Shown here piece by piece: positions 17,563-25,398 of a stretch of DNA of 64,000 nucleotides (positions are counted from its first letter, which is position 1; every line of letters begins with the position of its first letter). The stretch lies in contig JBKHJO010000007.1 of assembly GCA_046538105.1 (NCBI GenBank), forward strand, positions 1 to 64,000, given 5' to 3'. The translations under genes were made by a program, and so were the position numbers. The notes beneath the pieces were generated by a model. That model did not search any database. It saw only the letters and a program-made list of their open reading frames with translations, and was not told the origin of the DNA. This DNA is from JAWLEV01 sp046538105 (lineage in GTDB: Bacteria > Chloroflexota > Anaerolineae > UBA1429).

Positions 17563-17590
17563 TTGACATAGAACATATGTTCATTATAAT
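17563..17590 (+). promoter_or_regulatory. lexA promoter with consensus boxes
   Basis: TTGACA (17563-17568), a 16-bp spacer and TATAAT (17585-17590) are exact consensus hexamers. The spacer contains the SOS box. Confidence 0.85.
17571..17582. promoter_or_regulatory. LexA (SOS) box, Gram-positive type
   Basis: GAACATATGTTC is a perfect palindrome of the GAAC-N4-GTTC type used by Bacillus-like LexA/DinR repressors. It lies inside the lexA promoter spacer, so bound LexA should block its own promoter. Confidence 0.85.
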
Positions 17591-17627
17591 AAACGCGAGT
17601 GGTTGAGAGAAGGGAGCGGCTTACGAC

Positions 17628-18257
17628 ATGGCAAAGGAATTGTCCGAGCGTCAAGAAAAGATACTGGAAGTGATTCGCGATTATTTGGTCGAGTACGGCT
17701 ATCCCCCTACCATCCGTGAGATCGGTGAGGCGGCCGCTATTTCGTCCACCTCTGTGGTCAGCTACAATCTGAGCGCACTGGAGAAAAAGGGCTATCTCAT
17801 ACGAAACAAGGACACCTCGCGGGGCCTGCGCCTACAGGAGGAAATCACGGCCATGCCCGTTCCCCTATTGGGGAACATTGTGGCCGGTGAACCCATCCCT
17901 GTTCCGGGAAACGAGGCGCCTGAAGCGGCGCTGGATCACATCGCCGTACCCACAGACATGCTCAACAACACAGATGATATCTATGCCCTTCGTGTGCGTG
18001 GCAACTCGATGATCGACAGCCTCATCGCCGACGGCGACATCGTCGTCATGCAGCATCAGCGATCTGCCGAAAATGGCGACACGGTAGCCGCCTGGCTCGT
18101 GGACGAAGAAACGGTAACTCTGAAGGAATTCCACCTGGAAGCAGGCGGTCAGCGCGTGCGCCTGCAACCCCGCAATCCCGCTTTCGAGCCCATCTATGTG
18201 AAGGCTGACAGGGTGGAGATCCAGGGCAAGGTCATCGGCGTCATTCGCGAGATGTGA
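17628..18257 (+). CDS. lexA: LexA repressor
   Basis: 209 residues. The N-terminal winged helix (YPPTIREIGEAAAISSTSVVSYNLSALEKKGYL) is followed by the S24 autoprotease domain. The cleavage site is Ala86-Gly87 in NIVAGEPIPV, the nucleophile Ser127 is in GNSMIDS, and the general base Lys166 is in VTLKEF. RecA filaments trigger self-cleavage and release of the SOS regulon. An AGGGAG site precedes the ATG. No other SOS gene is adjacent. Confidence 0.96.
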   Translation: MAKELSERQEKILEVIRDYLVEYGYPPTIREIGEAAAISSTSVVSYNLSALEKKGYLIRNKDTSRGLRLQEEITAMPVPLLGNIVAGEPIPVPGNEAPEAALDHIAVPTDMLNNTDDIYALRVRGNSMIDSLIADGDIVVMQHQRSAENGDTVAAWLVDEETVTLKEFHLEAGGQRVRLQPRNPAFEPIYVKADRVEIQGKVIGVIREM

Positions 18258-18506
18258 CGTCAGGAACCGGGGGCGCCGCATCTCCTCCACGTACGCTAGT
18301 GACTGGTGACGAAATGGGTCTTATTGGCAGAGACGGAATGCTCCTTTTCCTCCCTTTCTATCTGCGTCTCGACGGTGGAGAACTCCCAACTTCTTATTCA
18401 CTCCTCCCCGAGTTTCTGTTTCGAAAAATGCTGGAGTGCTCCCCTACCTTCACCCATGAGATCTTTCCCGTGATCTTCTCCAACATCTCCAGGGGTTCCC
18501 TTGAAT
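18258..18506. other. gap after lexA with no recognisable gene
   Basis: About 250 bp between lexA and the ArsR promoter. No frame with a ribosome site or motif, no RNA shape and no clear terminator were seen. Confidence 0.5.
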
Positions 18507-18535
18507 TTGACAGGTTTCCAACTCCCGACTATATT
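18507..18535 (+). promoter_or_regulatory. promoter of the arsR-like gene
   Basis: TTGACA (18507-18512), a 17-bp spacer and TATATT (18530-18535), about 30 bp before the coding start. Just downstream, TTAGT ... ACTAA form 5-bp inverted arms around a 12-bp spacer between the -10 box and the start, a possible self-regulatory operator. Confidence 0.65.
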
Positions 18536-18564
18536 AGTACATAAGTAATCACTAAATCAAAGTC

Positions 18565-18879
18565 GTGAGTGAGATGGACGAACTGGTTCCATTCTACAAA
18601 GCCCTCGCCGACGAGACGCGGCTGCGCCTTATAAGCCTCCTGGCCCAACAGCGACCCGGGCGAGCCCTCTGCGTGGGCCGCCTGGCCCAGGAACTGGATG
18701 TCAGTTCTTCGGCCGTCTCCCAGCATCTGCGCATCTTGAAAGACCTGGGACTCGTACAGGGAGAGCGTGAGGGCTACCGACTTCACTACTACCTGGATCA
18801 CGAACGCGTCGCCGCCTATCAGCGCCTGGCCCGCGAGCAGTTGGGCGAGGCATTTTGTAAAATGGCAAAGGAACCCTAG
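18565..18879 (+). CDS. ArsR/SmtB-family transcriptional repressor
   Basis: 104 residues with the ArsR winged helix: LADETRLRLISLL, then the recognition block LDVSSSAVSQHLRILKDLGLV and the wing GEREGYRLHYYL. The helix that in ArsR holds ELCVCDL reads ALCVGRLAQEL, with a single Cys, so a classic As(III) site is incomplete. A second Cys lies near the C-terminus. The frame can start at GTG 18565 or ATG 18574. The leader is very short. A 40-residue Cys-rich peptide follows after 25 bp and is probably co-transcribed, which favours a metal or redox signal. Family membership is sure; the inducer is not. Confidence 0.9.
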   Translation: MSEMDELVPFYKALADETRLRLISLLAQQRPGRALCVGRLAQELDVSSSAVSQHLRILKDLGLVQGEREGYRLHYYLDHERVAAYQRLAREQLGEAFCKMAKEP

Positions 18880-18904
18880 TCTTGGGAAAGGAGGTGAGGT
18901 ATTC

Positions 18905-19027
18905 ATGTGCTGCGGCTGCGAGTGCGCCCATCCAGAACGGCTGGAAGGCGAGCCTGGCGATTGCACCCCCGAGCAGATTCGGGAATGCCACGGTGACGTC
19001 GATGAACATCCCTGCGAGACTGAATAG
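18905..19027 (+). CDS. small cysteine-rich peptide, 40 residues
   Basis: An AAAGGAGGTGA ribosome site, close to perfect, lies 8 nt before the ATG at 18905. The peptide starts MCCGCECAHPERLEGEPGDC and has seven cysteines (2, 3, 5, 7, 20, 28, 37) plus three histidines in 40 acidic residues. This suggests metal binding, but no known family is recognised. It follows an ArsR-type repressor by 25 bp and is closed by a strong hairpin, so the two genes form a compact unit. It may buffer or sense the metal that the repressor responds to (inference). Confidence 0.75.
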   Translation: MCCGCECAHPERLEGEPGDCTPEQIRECHGDVDEHPCETE

Positions 19028-19039
19028 TATAGCAACCCG

Positions 19040-19076
19040 AGGCGTACAGCCGCCAATCAATGGTGGCTGTACGCCT
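19040..19076 (+). terminator. strong hairpin after the Cys-rich peptide gene
   Basis: AGGCGTACAGCC (19040-19051) and GGCTGTACGCCT (19065-19076) pair perfectly, and two more G-C pairs and one wobble extend the stem to 15 bp around a 7-nt loop. There is no T run after it, so termination may be incomplete or need another factor. Confidence 0.55.
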
Positions 19077-19214
19077 TCCCATGCAGTAAGGAGCGAAAAC
19101 GCGACGGAAAGGTAGCCTCAACTTGATTTAAAGCAACTAATTGCTGCAACTCCAGGGGGAACCGCCGAGTATATGAAGACGATGCAAAAGGAGTCATAGA
19201 TAGGGCTAATATCA

Positions 19215-19557
19215 ATGCCTGATGCGATTCAAGTGCAGAACCTGATCAAATACTATGGCGATCTCCTCACTGTGGATAATACCGATTCTACCGTGCGATA
19301 GGGCCAAGTCTTTGGCTTTCTGGGCCCCGATGTCCACCGATGGTATATTCGCCCCCCAGCGAGAGATGGCACCCTGGACACGGATGCTGGCCTATCTGTC
19401 GCCACTGACGTATGCGCAGGATCTGATGAACCACGCCGTGCTGGGAAAAAGATTCTTGACTCCCTGGCTTGACCCGGCGCTGCTGCCGGTGCTGTTGATA
19501 GTCTTCTTGATCCCCGCCGCCAGGATGCATCATCGGGCTCATGTGCCGGGATGCTGA
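19215..19557 (+). pseudogene. ABC-2 transporter remnant: ATPase start fused to permease end
   Basis: The ATG at 19215 begins an ABC ATPase (IQVQNLIKYYGDLLTVDN), which meets an in-frame TAG at 19299 and then reads GQVFGFLGP, the start of a Walker A region. The sequence then jumps, in another frame, to the end of an ABC-2 permease (EMAPWTRMLAYLSPLTYA, DLMNHAVLG, then a last membrane helix and IPAARMHHRA) with a stop at 19557. The middle of both genes is missing. A second, related permease tail occurs at about 25017-25244, so a once intact ABC-2 system of this type has left two scars in the island. Confidence 0.8.
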
Positions 19558-19583
19558 GTTTAGCAAACGAATGGGAGCAAACA

Positions 19584-19893
19584 ATGAGAAGAATAGACGA
19601 TATCTTATCCTTTCAAAACTTTTCTGGGGAAAGACCAAACAAAACCGACATTCTGAAATCGGATAATTTCAATGTCGTGCTGGTCTGCTTTGAGCCCGGG
19701 CAAGAGATCCCCCCCTCACCCTGAACCCTACGCGGTCTTTTCCCTGGTTCTTGAAGGCCGAGGTCTATTCACAAATAGTGAGGGGAGTTTTGAACTGGGA
19801 GAACAATCGAGCATCTTTATCGAAAGAGATGAACCAAGGGGAATCAAGAGTCTAGAAAAGTTAACCGTTCTGGGAATCCAGGATGGTCACTAG
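19584..19893 (+). pseudogene. cupin-domain protein, frameshifted at a C7 run
   Basis: The ATG at 19584, with GGGAG before it, opens MRRIDDILSFQNFSGE and runs to VLVCFEPGQEIPP, where it hits a stop. The expected cupin motif continuation, HPEPYAVFSLVLEGRG and then SIFIERDEPRGIKSLEK, lies in the next frame up to the TAG at 19891-19893. The switch coincides with seven C at 19709-19715; six would give a single cupin of about 103 residues. The motif G(X)5HP...EG fits a small cupin. It is either an assembly error or a true one-base insertion. Its neighbours are ABC transporter genes. Confidence 0.75.
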
Positions 19894-19983
19894 AGAGTTT
19901 TCGACCATAGTCAGCCACAGGGGCTCTACGAGGAATCGCAGCGCTGGGGACCAAAAAAGGTCTCAGGTGCAGAATCCTTCACA

Positions 19984-21897
19984 GTGGAGATGATAAAAAG
20001 GGAGACCCTTCATATCATGAAGAAAATAAATGCTGAACCAGCGAGCAAGAACCAAAACCGAGCATCACAGAATGCCGGGGAACAGAAAAAAGGTCCAGGG
20101 GCCGGAGGGGGACAGCCTCCTCCCAATATAGGTCCCATTCTAAGGCGGCTGCTTCACTATATAAGGCCCCACAGCAAGAGAATGCTGTTGGTCCTCGCGG
20201 CCGTACTTATTACCACGGTCATGGAACTGGCCCCGCCCTGGCTGATCCGCTACGCCGTGGACCAGTTCATCCTTGCCGGTCGAACGGAACGCCTTTGGTG
20301 GGTGGCAGGGGGACTGCTGGGACTTTCCCTCGTGCAGGGAGCCATAGATTTTGCTCGACTCTATCTGGGTGCCTATGTGGGACAGCGGATCATCTTTGGT
20401 ATCCGCAATGCCGTCTTTGAACACCTGAGTCAACTCTCCTTCTCCTTCTACGATCGCACCCGCACGGGGGATCTGATGTCTCGGGTCACGGCAGACGTGG
20501 ATACCCTGAGCGATTTCTTTTCCAGGGCCGTGGTGATCGTGGTGGGCAACTCCCTCACCTTGCTGGGCATCCTGGCAGTCCTTTTGATATGGGATTGGCG
20601 TCTCGGTTTGTTGTATCTCTTTTTCCTCCCCCTTATGGTCCATGGCATGCTGATCTACGCCCGGCGTCTGCGCCCGGTCTTTGGCAGGGTGCGGCGAAAA
20701 CTGGCCGATCTCACCGCAGCCATACAGGAAAGCCTGGTGGGCATCCAGGTCATCAAACTGTTTGGGCGAGAGGAGATGGAGGAGAAGAGAATCGATCACC
20801 AGAGCGAGAATCTCATGGGCGTCAACATCGAGGCCGGCAAGATCGGCGCCCTGTGGATGCCTTACGTCGATGTACTGAGCGGCGTATTTATGGCCCTTGT
20901 CCTCTGGGTCGGTGGCGGCGGCGTCATACAAGATGTTATCTCTCTGGGCACCCTCATTGGCTTTACCACCTACATCAATATGCTCTTCCGGCCCATTCGC
21001 CAGACGGGAATGATGCTGAACGCCTTTATGCGTGCCTCGGCAGCGGCGGAGCGCATCTTTGACATCCTGGATATCGAACCCGAGGTAAGAGATGCCCCCG
21101 ACGCCTATCCCCTGCCACCCGTCGAGGGTCGGATCCGCTACGAGCACGTCCATTTCTCCTATAACGAGGGCGACGAGGTGCTCCACGACATCAATCTGGA
21201 CATCGCCCCCGGCGAGATGGTGGCCCTGGTAGGGCCCTCGGGAACGGGCAAGACGACCATGGTCCACCTCCTGCCCCGTTTCTACGACGTGGACAAAGGA
21301 CGCATCACCATCGATGGCCACGACATCCGCGATGTGACGCTAAAAAGCCTACGCGACGCCATCGGCATCGCCCTCCAGACGGTGTTCCTGTTCGATGCTT
21401 CGGTCGGAGAGAATATCGCCTACGGGAGCGCCGACGCCAGCCAGGAGGACATCGAGGGGGCGGCACGCACGGTGCAGATACACGACTTTATAGAATCCCT
21501 GCCCATGGGATACGGCACGCCCGTGGGCGAGAGGGGCGTGCGCCTATCCGGCGGCCAACGCCAGCGCATCGCCCTGGCCCGCGTCCTGCTCACGGACCCC
21601 CACATCCTCATCTTTGACGAGCCAACGTCCAGCGTGGACGCGGACACCGAACGCCGCATGCAACAGGCCATGGAGACGGTGCGTGAGGGCCGCACCACCC
21701 TCGTCATCGCCCACAGACTGTGGACAGTGCAGCAGGCAGACCGCATTGTGGTCCTCAAAGAGGGCCGCATCGCAGAGCAGGCCCACGGGACCGAGGAACA
21801 TTCAGCCCACGAACTCCTGATGAGGGAAGATGGGCTCTACAAAGAGATGTACGATCTACAATTCCAAGGTGAAATTCTGGAAGGAGTGAGAGCATGA
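19984..21897 (+). CDS. ABC exporter, fused membrane and ATPase domains (first of a pair)
   Basis: Up to 637 residues. The start is uncertain: GTG 19984, ATG 19990 or ATG 20017 (MKKINAEPASKNQ). A poorly conserved Gln/Gly/Pro-rich leader is followed by a six-helix type I exporter domain from about residue 55 to 350, then the ATPase: Walker A GPSGTGKTT, signature LSGGQRQRIALAR, Walker B ILIFDEPTSSVD with the catalytic Glu, and switch His in IAHRLWT. The last codons overlap the next exporter by four bases (ATGA), so the two half-transporters are co-translated and probably form a heterodimer with two competent ATP sites. The substrate is unknown (drug, lipid or peptide export). Confidence 0.92.
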   Translation: MEMIKRETLHIMKKINAEPASKNQNRASQNAGEQKKGPGAGGGQPPPNIGPILRRLLHYIRPHSKRMLLVLAAVLITTVMELAPPWLIRYAVDQFILAGRTERLWWVAGGLLGLSLVQGAIDFARLYLGAYVGQRIIFGIRNAVFEHLSQLSFSFYDRTRTGDLMSRVTADVDTLSDFFSRAVVIVVGNSLTLLGILAVLLIWDWRLGLLYLFFLPLMVHGMLIYARRLRPVFGRVRRKLADLTAAIQESLVGIQVIKLFGREEMEEKRIDHQSENLMGVNIEAGKIGALWMPYVDVLSGVFMALVLWVGGGGVIQDVISLGTLIGFTTYINMLFRPIRQTGMMLNAFMRASAAAERIFDILDIEPEVRDAPDAYPLPPVEGRIRYEHVHFSYNEGDEVLHDINLDIAPGEMVALVGPSGTGKTTMVHLLPRFYDVDKGRITIDGHDIRDVTLKSLRDAIGIALQTVFLFDASVGENIAYGSADASQEDIEGAARTVQIHDFIESLPMGYGTPVGERGVRLSGGQRQRIALARVLLTDPHILIFDEPTSSVDADTERRMQQAMETVREGRTTLVIAHRLWTVQQADRIVVLKEGRIAEQAHGTEEHSAHELLMREDGLYKEMYDLQFQGEILEGVRA

Positions 21898-23714
21898 CCA
21901 TTCGCGGCGGATTCATGAGGCGTCTCCAGGGCGAAGAGGAAGAGTACACGCTTCGCCGTCTGGATCGCCAGGCGGTACGTATGCTGGCCCAGTATCTGCG
22001 GCCTTATGCGGGTCGCCTGCTGTTGGCCATGGGCGCCATGTTGGTGGTCACGGGGACTGTGCTCCTGATGCCCTACCTGAGCAAGGTAGCCCTCGACGAC
22101 TATATCGCGCAGGGCGATTTCAGGGGTCTGAGTCTCATCTGCATGCTTTACCTGGGCGCCAACGGCCTCTTTTGGGCAGCCCGATATGCCCAGGGTTACC
22201 TGTCGACCTGGGTCGGCGAACACGTCATCTATGATATCCGGCGGGATCTGTTCCATCGGGTGTTGCGGCAGTCCATGGCCTTCCATGGCAAAGAGCGCGT
22301 GGGTCAGATCTCCTCCCGCCTCACCAATGACGTCAACACCCTGTCGCAGATGGTATCCAGCAGCCTTGTCAATCTCTTCAGCGATATGCTGACCCTGATT
22401 GGCATAGTCGTCATCATGTTACTCATCAACTTGCGCCTCAGCCTGGTGACCATGATCTCCATCCCCGTGGTCATCCTCAGCATGGGCTATTTGGGTAAAA
22501 AGATGCGGACCGCTTATCGCCACGTGCAACAGGAACTGGCTGCCGTGAACGCCGGCGTGGAGCAGGGAGTATCTGGCATGCGTGTTGTACAATCCCTCTC
22601 TCAAGAGTCTTTTACCGTGCAGCAGTTCGAGAACCTGAGCCTGCGCAACCTCCAGGCCAACCTCCGGGTGAGCCTGTTGTTCGCGGCCGTATTCCCCGTC
22701 ATGACCATCACCAACATGCTGGGCACGGCCCTCGTCCTGGGGTACGGGGGCACGTTGGTGGCCCAGGGCGCCCTCACCATCGGAGTGCTCCTGGCCTTTC
22801 TGGGCTATGTGAACCGCTTCTTTGGGCCCCTCCGCGAACTGAGCCTGGTTTACAACACCTTTCAGTCGGCGGCGGCTTCCCTGGATCGCATCAACGAATA
22901 CATGAATGAACCCCTAGAGATAGAGCCACCCGAGCATCCCCAGGCACCTGACGAAGGATTTCAGGGCGCCATCACCTTCTCCGATGTCACCTTTGGCTAC
23001 GATGAGGAAACCGTGCTCCATGATCTGGACCTATCCATTCGCCCCGCCGAGACCATCGCCCTGGTGGGGCCCACGGGCGCCGGCAAGAGCACCATCGCTC
23101 GCCTGTTGGCCCGGCTCTATGACACACAGGAGGGGACGGTCAGCATCGACGGCGTGGACGTGCGGCATATCGCCTCTGAAGACCTGCGCCGCCTGATCAT
23201 GCTGGTGCCCCAGCACGTGTTTCTCTTTGCCGACAGCATCATGGAAAACATACGCTATGGCGATCCTCAGGCCACCGATGAGGAGGTCAAGGAGGCGGCC
23301 CGGCGGGCCCAAGCGCATCAATTTATCGAAACTCTGCCTCAGGGGTATAATACCCAAGTGGGGGAGAGCGGAGCCCTCTTGTCGGGAGGCCAGAGACAAC
23401 TTGTGGCCTTTGCCCGTGCCCTACTGGCCGATCCCAAGATCCTCATCCTGGATGAGGCCACAGCCGATGTCGATCCCTATACTGAGGCCCTGATCCAGCA
23501 GGCCATGGACGCCATCCGGGAGGATCGCACCACCATCATCATCGCCCATCGCTTCTCCACCCTGCGCAAGGCCGATCGCATCGTGGTTGTCGAGGACGGG
23601 CGCATCGCGGGCCAGGGCTCGCACAGTGAATTGGTGGAGAATAATCCCACCTACCAGCGCCTCTATCAACGGCAGTGGGCCGCTACACCGTCGAGCCAGG
23701 TGAAAGAATCTTGA
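21894..23714 (+). CDS. ABC exporter, fused membrane and ATPase domains (second of a pair)
   Basis: 606 residues. Six membrane helices (residues about 45-330) precede the ATPase: Walker A GPTGAGKSTIARLL, signature LSGGQRQLVAFAR, Walker B ILILDEATADVD with catalytic Glu, and IAHRFST. It overlaps the first exporter by four bases. All nucleotide-site motifs are canonical in both partners, unlike the exporter pair at 25399-29077. It probably acts at the plasma membrane as the partner of the preceding gene. A downstream ABC-2 ATPase begins 11 bp later. Confidence 0.93.
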   Translation: MTIRGGFMRRLQGEEEEYTLRRLDRQAVRMLAQYLRPYAGRLLLAMGAMLVVTGTVLLMPYLSKVALDDYIAQGDFRGLSLICMLYLGANGLFWAARYAQGYLSTWVGEHVIYDIRRDLFHRVLRQSMAFHGKERVGQISSRLTNDVNTLSQMVSSSLVNLFSDMLTLIGIVVIMLLINLRLSLVTMISIPVVILSMGYLGKKMRTAYRHVQQELAAVNAGVEQGVSGMRVVQSLSQESFTVQQFENLSLRNLQANLRVSLLFAAVFPVMTITNMLGTALVLGYGGTLVAQGALTIGVLLAFLGYVNRFFGPLRELSLVYNTFQSAAASLDRINEYMNEPLEIEPPEHPQAPDEGFQGAITFSDVTFGYDEETVLHDLDLSIRPAETIALVGPTGAGKSTIARLLARLYDTQEGTVSIDGVDVRHIASEDLRRLIMLVPQHVFLFADSIMENIRYGDPQATDEEVKEAARRAQAHQFIETLPQGYNTQVGESGALLSGGQRQLVAFARALLADPKILILDEATADVDPYTEALIQQAMDAIREDRTTIIIAHRFSTLRKADRIVVVEDGRIAGQGSHSELVENNPTYQRLYQRQWAATPSSQVKES

Positions 23715-23724
23715 GAAAACAAAG

Positions 23725-24705
23725 ATGGATAGCGCAATAGACGCACAAAACCTGACCAAGTACTATCATAATCTCCTTGCTGTCGATGACGTCAGCTTTT
23801 CAGTGCAAGAGGGCGAATTGTTCGGACTGCTTGGCCCCAATGGCGCGGGCAAGACGACGACCATCCGCATGCTCACGGGCCTGATCACACCCTCCTCGGG
23901 GACAGCCACTGTGGTAGGCCTCGACATAGTCAGCCACCCCATTGAGGTAAAGGAACATATCGGGGTAGTCTCAGATGTCGCGAGTTTGTACGGCGAGATG
24001 AACGCATGGGATAACCTCGTTTTTGTGGCCAAACTGCACGGGATGCCCCCTGAGAAAAGGATCGGACGAGCAGAGGAACTGCTGCACCTCTTTGGCCTGT
24101 ACGGCATGCGCCATAGACGCACCGCTGCTCTTTCGACGGGGTTGAAAAAGCGCTTGACAATCGCCGCCGCCCTGATCCACGAGCCCGAAATCCTCTTCCT
24201 CGATGAACCGACCACCGGCCTCGACGTCCAGAGCGCCCGATTGATCCGCGACCTGATGCGGGAACTGCATGAGAGAGGCGTGACGATTCTCCTCACAACG
24301 CACTATATCGAGGAGGCTGACCAACTATGTCAACGCATCGCCATCCTGAACCAGGGCAGAATCGTCGCCATAGATGCGCCAGAAAACCTTAAAAGCATGA
24401 CCCAAAGGGAAAATGTCATTCGGGTCTCGTTTGACGATCCAGCGGACGCGATTCGCATCAGCCTACAGAGACTCGATCACGTAGAAGAAGTGATCATCTC
24501 TGGAAATAGGGCTACATTGTACGTCCAAGACCCCTCCGAAATGCTCCCGGCCCTTGTGGACGCGGCCCGAGAGAATCAATTAAAAGTTCTATCCCTGAAC
24601 ACGAGCCAACCCACATTGGAGGACGCCTTTGTCGCACTCACAGGACTGCCTCCCGAGACCATGACCGTCGAGGAACGGTTGGAGCAAAGGAGGAATGATG
24701 AATAA
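23725..24705 (+). CDS. ABC-2 type transporter ATPase
   Basis: 326 residues. Walker A GPNGAGKTTTIRMLTG, Walker B ILFLDEPTTGLD and switch His in LLTTHYIEEAD are normal. The signature is LSTGLKKRL rather than LSGGQ, a variation common in drug-export ATPases of the DrrA type. After residue about 220 a regulatory tail (DUF4162-like) ends in LEDAFVALTGL. The stop overlaps the start of the broken permease at 24695. The proper partner is probably the intact permease at 30791, because a copy of this gene's last codons lies directly before that permease. Confidence 0.92.
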   Translation: MDSAIDAQNLTKYYHNLLAVDDVSFSVQEGELFGLLGPNGAGKTTTIRMLTGLITPSSGTATVVGLDIVSHPIEVKEHIGVVSDVASLYGEMNAWDNLVFVAKLHGMPPEKRIGRAEELLHLFGLYGMRHRRTAALSTGLKKRLTIAAALIHEPEILFLDEPTTGLDVQSARLIRDLMRELHERGVTILLTTHYIEEADQLCQRIAILNQGRIVAIDAPENLKSMTQRENVIRVSFDDPADAIRISLQRLDHVEEVIISGNRATLYVQDPSEMLPALVDAARENQLKVLSLNTSQPTLEDAFVALTGLPPETMTVEERLEQRRNDE

Positions 24706-24967
24706 GAGGTGGGTTGTGGGATTAAAAAAAGTTCTCTGGATAGGAGAAAAAGATGCCAGAATATACTTTTTCAAGGGGCCTAATCTGACCTTTGGGCTCT
24801 TCCTGCCGCTGGTTCTCTATTGGGCTTTCTCTCTCAACAGGGAGGTGGAACTGATCAGCATCATCCCGGGACTGATAGCCATCGCCATCTTTTTCGGTGC
24901 GGGGGCCATCCAGGCCATCTCCTTGCCTCTGGAGAGAAGGACAGGGACGTTGCACACCATGCTCGCA
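24637..24967 (+). repeat. 331-bp direct repeat, copy 1
   Basis: Identical to 30733-31063 except at two positions that I could see. It covers the last codons of the ABC-2 ATPase and the first 91 or so codons of the permease. Similarity drops sharply after 24967. Confidence 0.9.
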
Positions 24968-25244
24968 GCACCTGTCACGCCGCTGGTGATCGTGCTCGGA
25001 AAAGCGCTGGCCGCTGATGTTCATCAGCGGAGTCTTCGTGCTCCTGGAGGAGATGGCCGCCTGGGCCCGAGTGCTGGCCTACGTCTCGCCGCTGACGGAC
25101 GCCTAGGATCTGATGAACCACGCCATGTTGGGGCGTGGGTTCTTGAACCTGTGGCTCGATCTAGCGTTGTTGGCGGTGTTCCTGGTGATCTTCCTAATTC
25201 CGGCTGCGCGGCTTCAGCATCGAGCGCGGGGACTCGGGTACTGA
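24695..25244 (+). pseudogene. chimeric, broken ABC-2 permease
   Basis: The first 91 or so codons match the permease at 30791 almost base for base. From about 24968 the sequence becomes that of a different, related permease (APVTPLVIVLGKALA). Near 25010 it jumps in another frame to a permease tail (LMFISGVFVLLEEMAAWARV, then an in-frame TAG at 25104, DLMNHAMLGRGF, a last helix, and a stop at 25244). The apparent 187-residue frame to 25258 is therefore an artefact reading through a deletion junction. The protein cannot be functional. Confidence 0.85.
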
Positions 25245-25398
25245 CATCTCTGGCTTGAGCTAAACTACGGGAACGTGTGGGGCAGTAGACACCTTTTCCA
25301 CAAGCATGCCGAAACATCTGGTCATCGCGACGGCGCCGATTAAGAGAAGTTTTGACTGATTACTATGACCAATTACAACGAGGAGGACCTAGCTTAAC

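Noticed and set aside
20140..21321. 393-codon minus-strand frame
   Set aside because: Antisense shadow of the ABC exporter at 19984; no ribosome site and low-complexity His/Gln-rich translation.
24695..25258. 187-residue ORF as an intact permease
   Set aside because: After about residue 105 the translation loses membrane character and a true permease tail is found in another frame, so the ORF crosses a junction.
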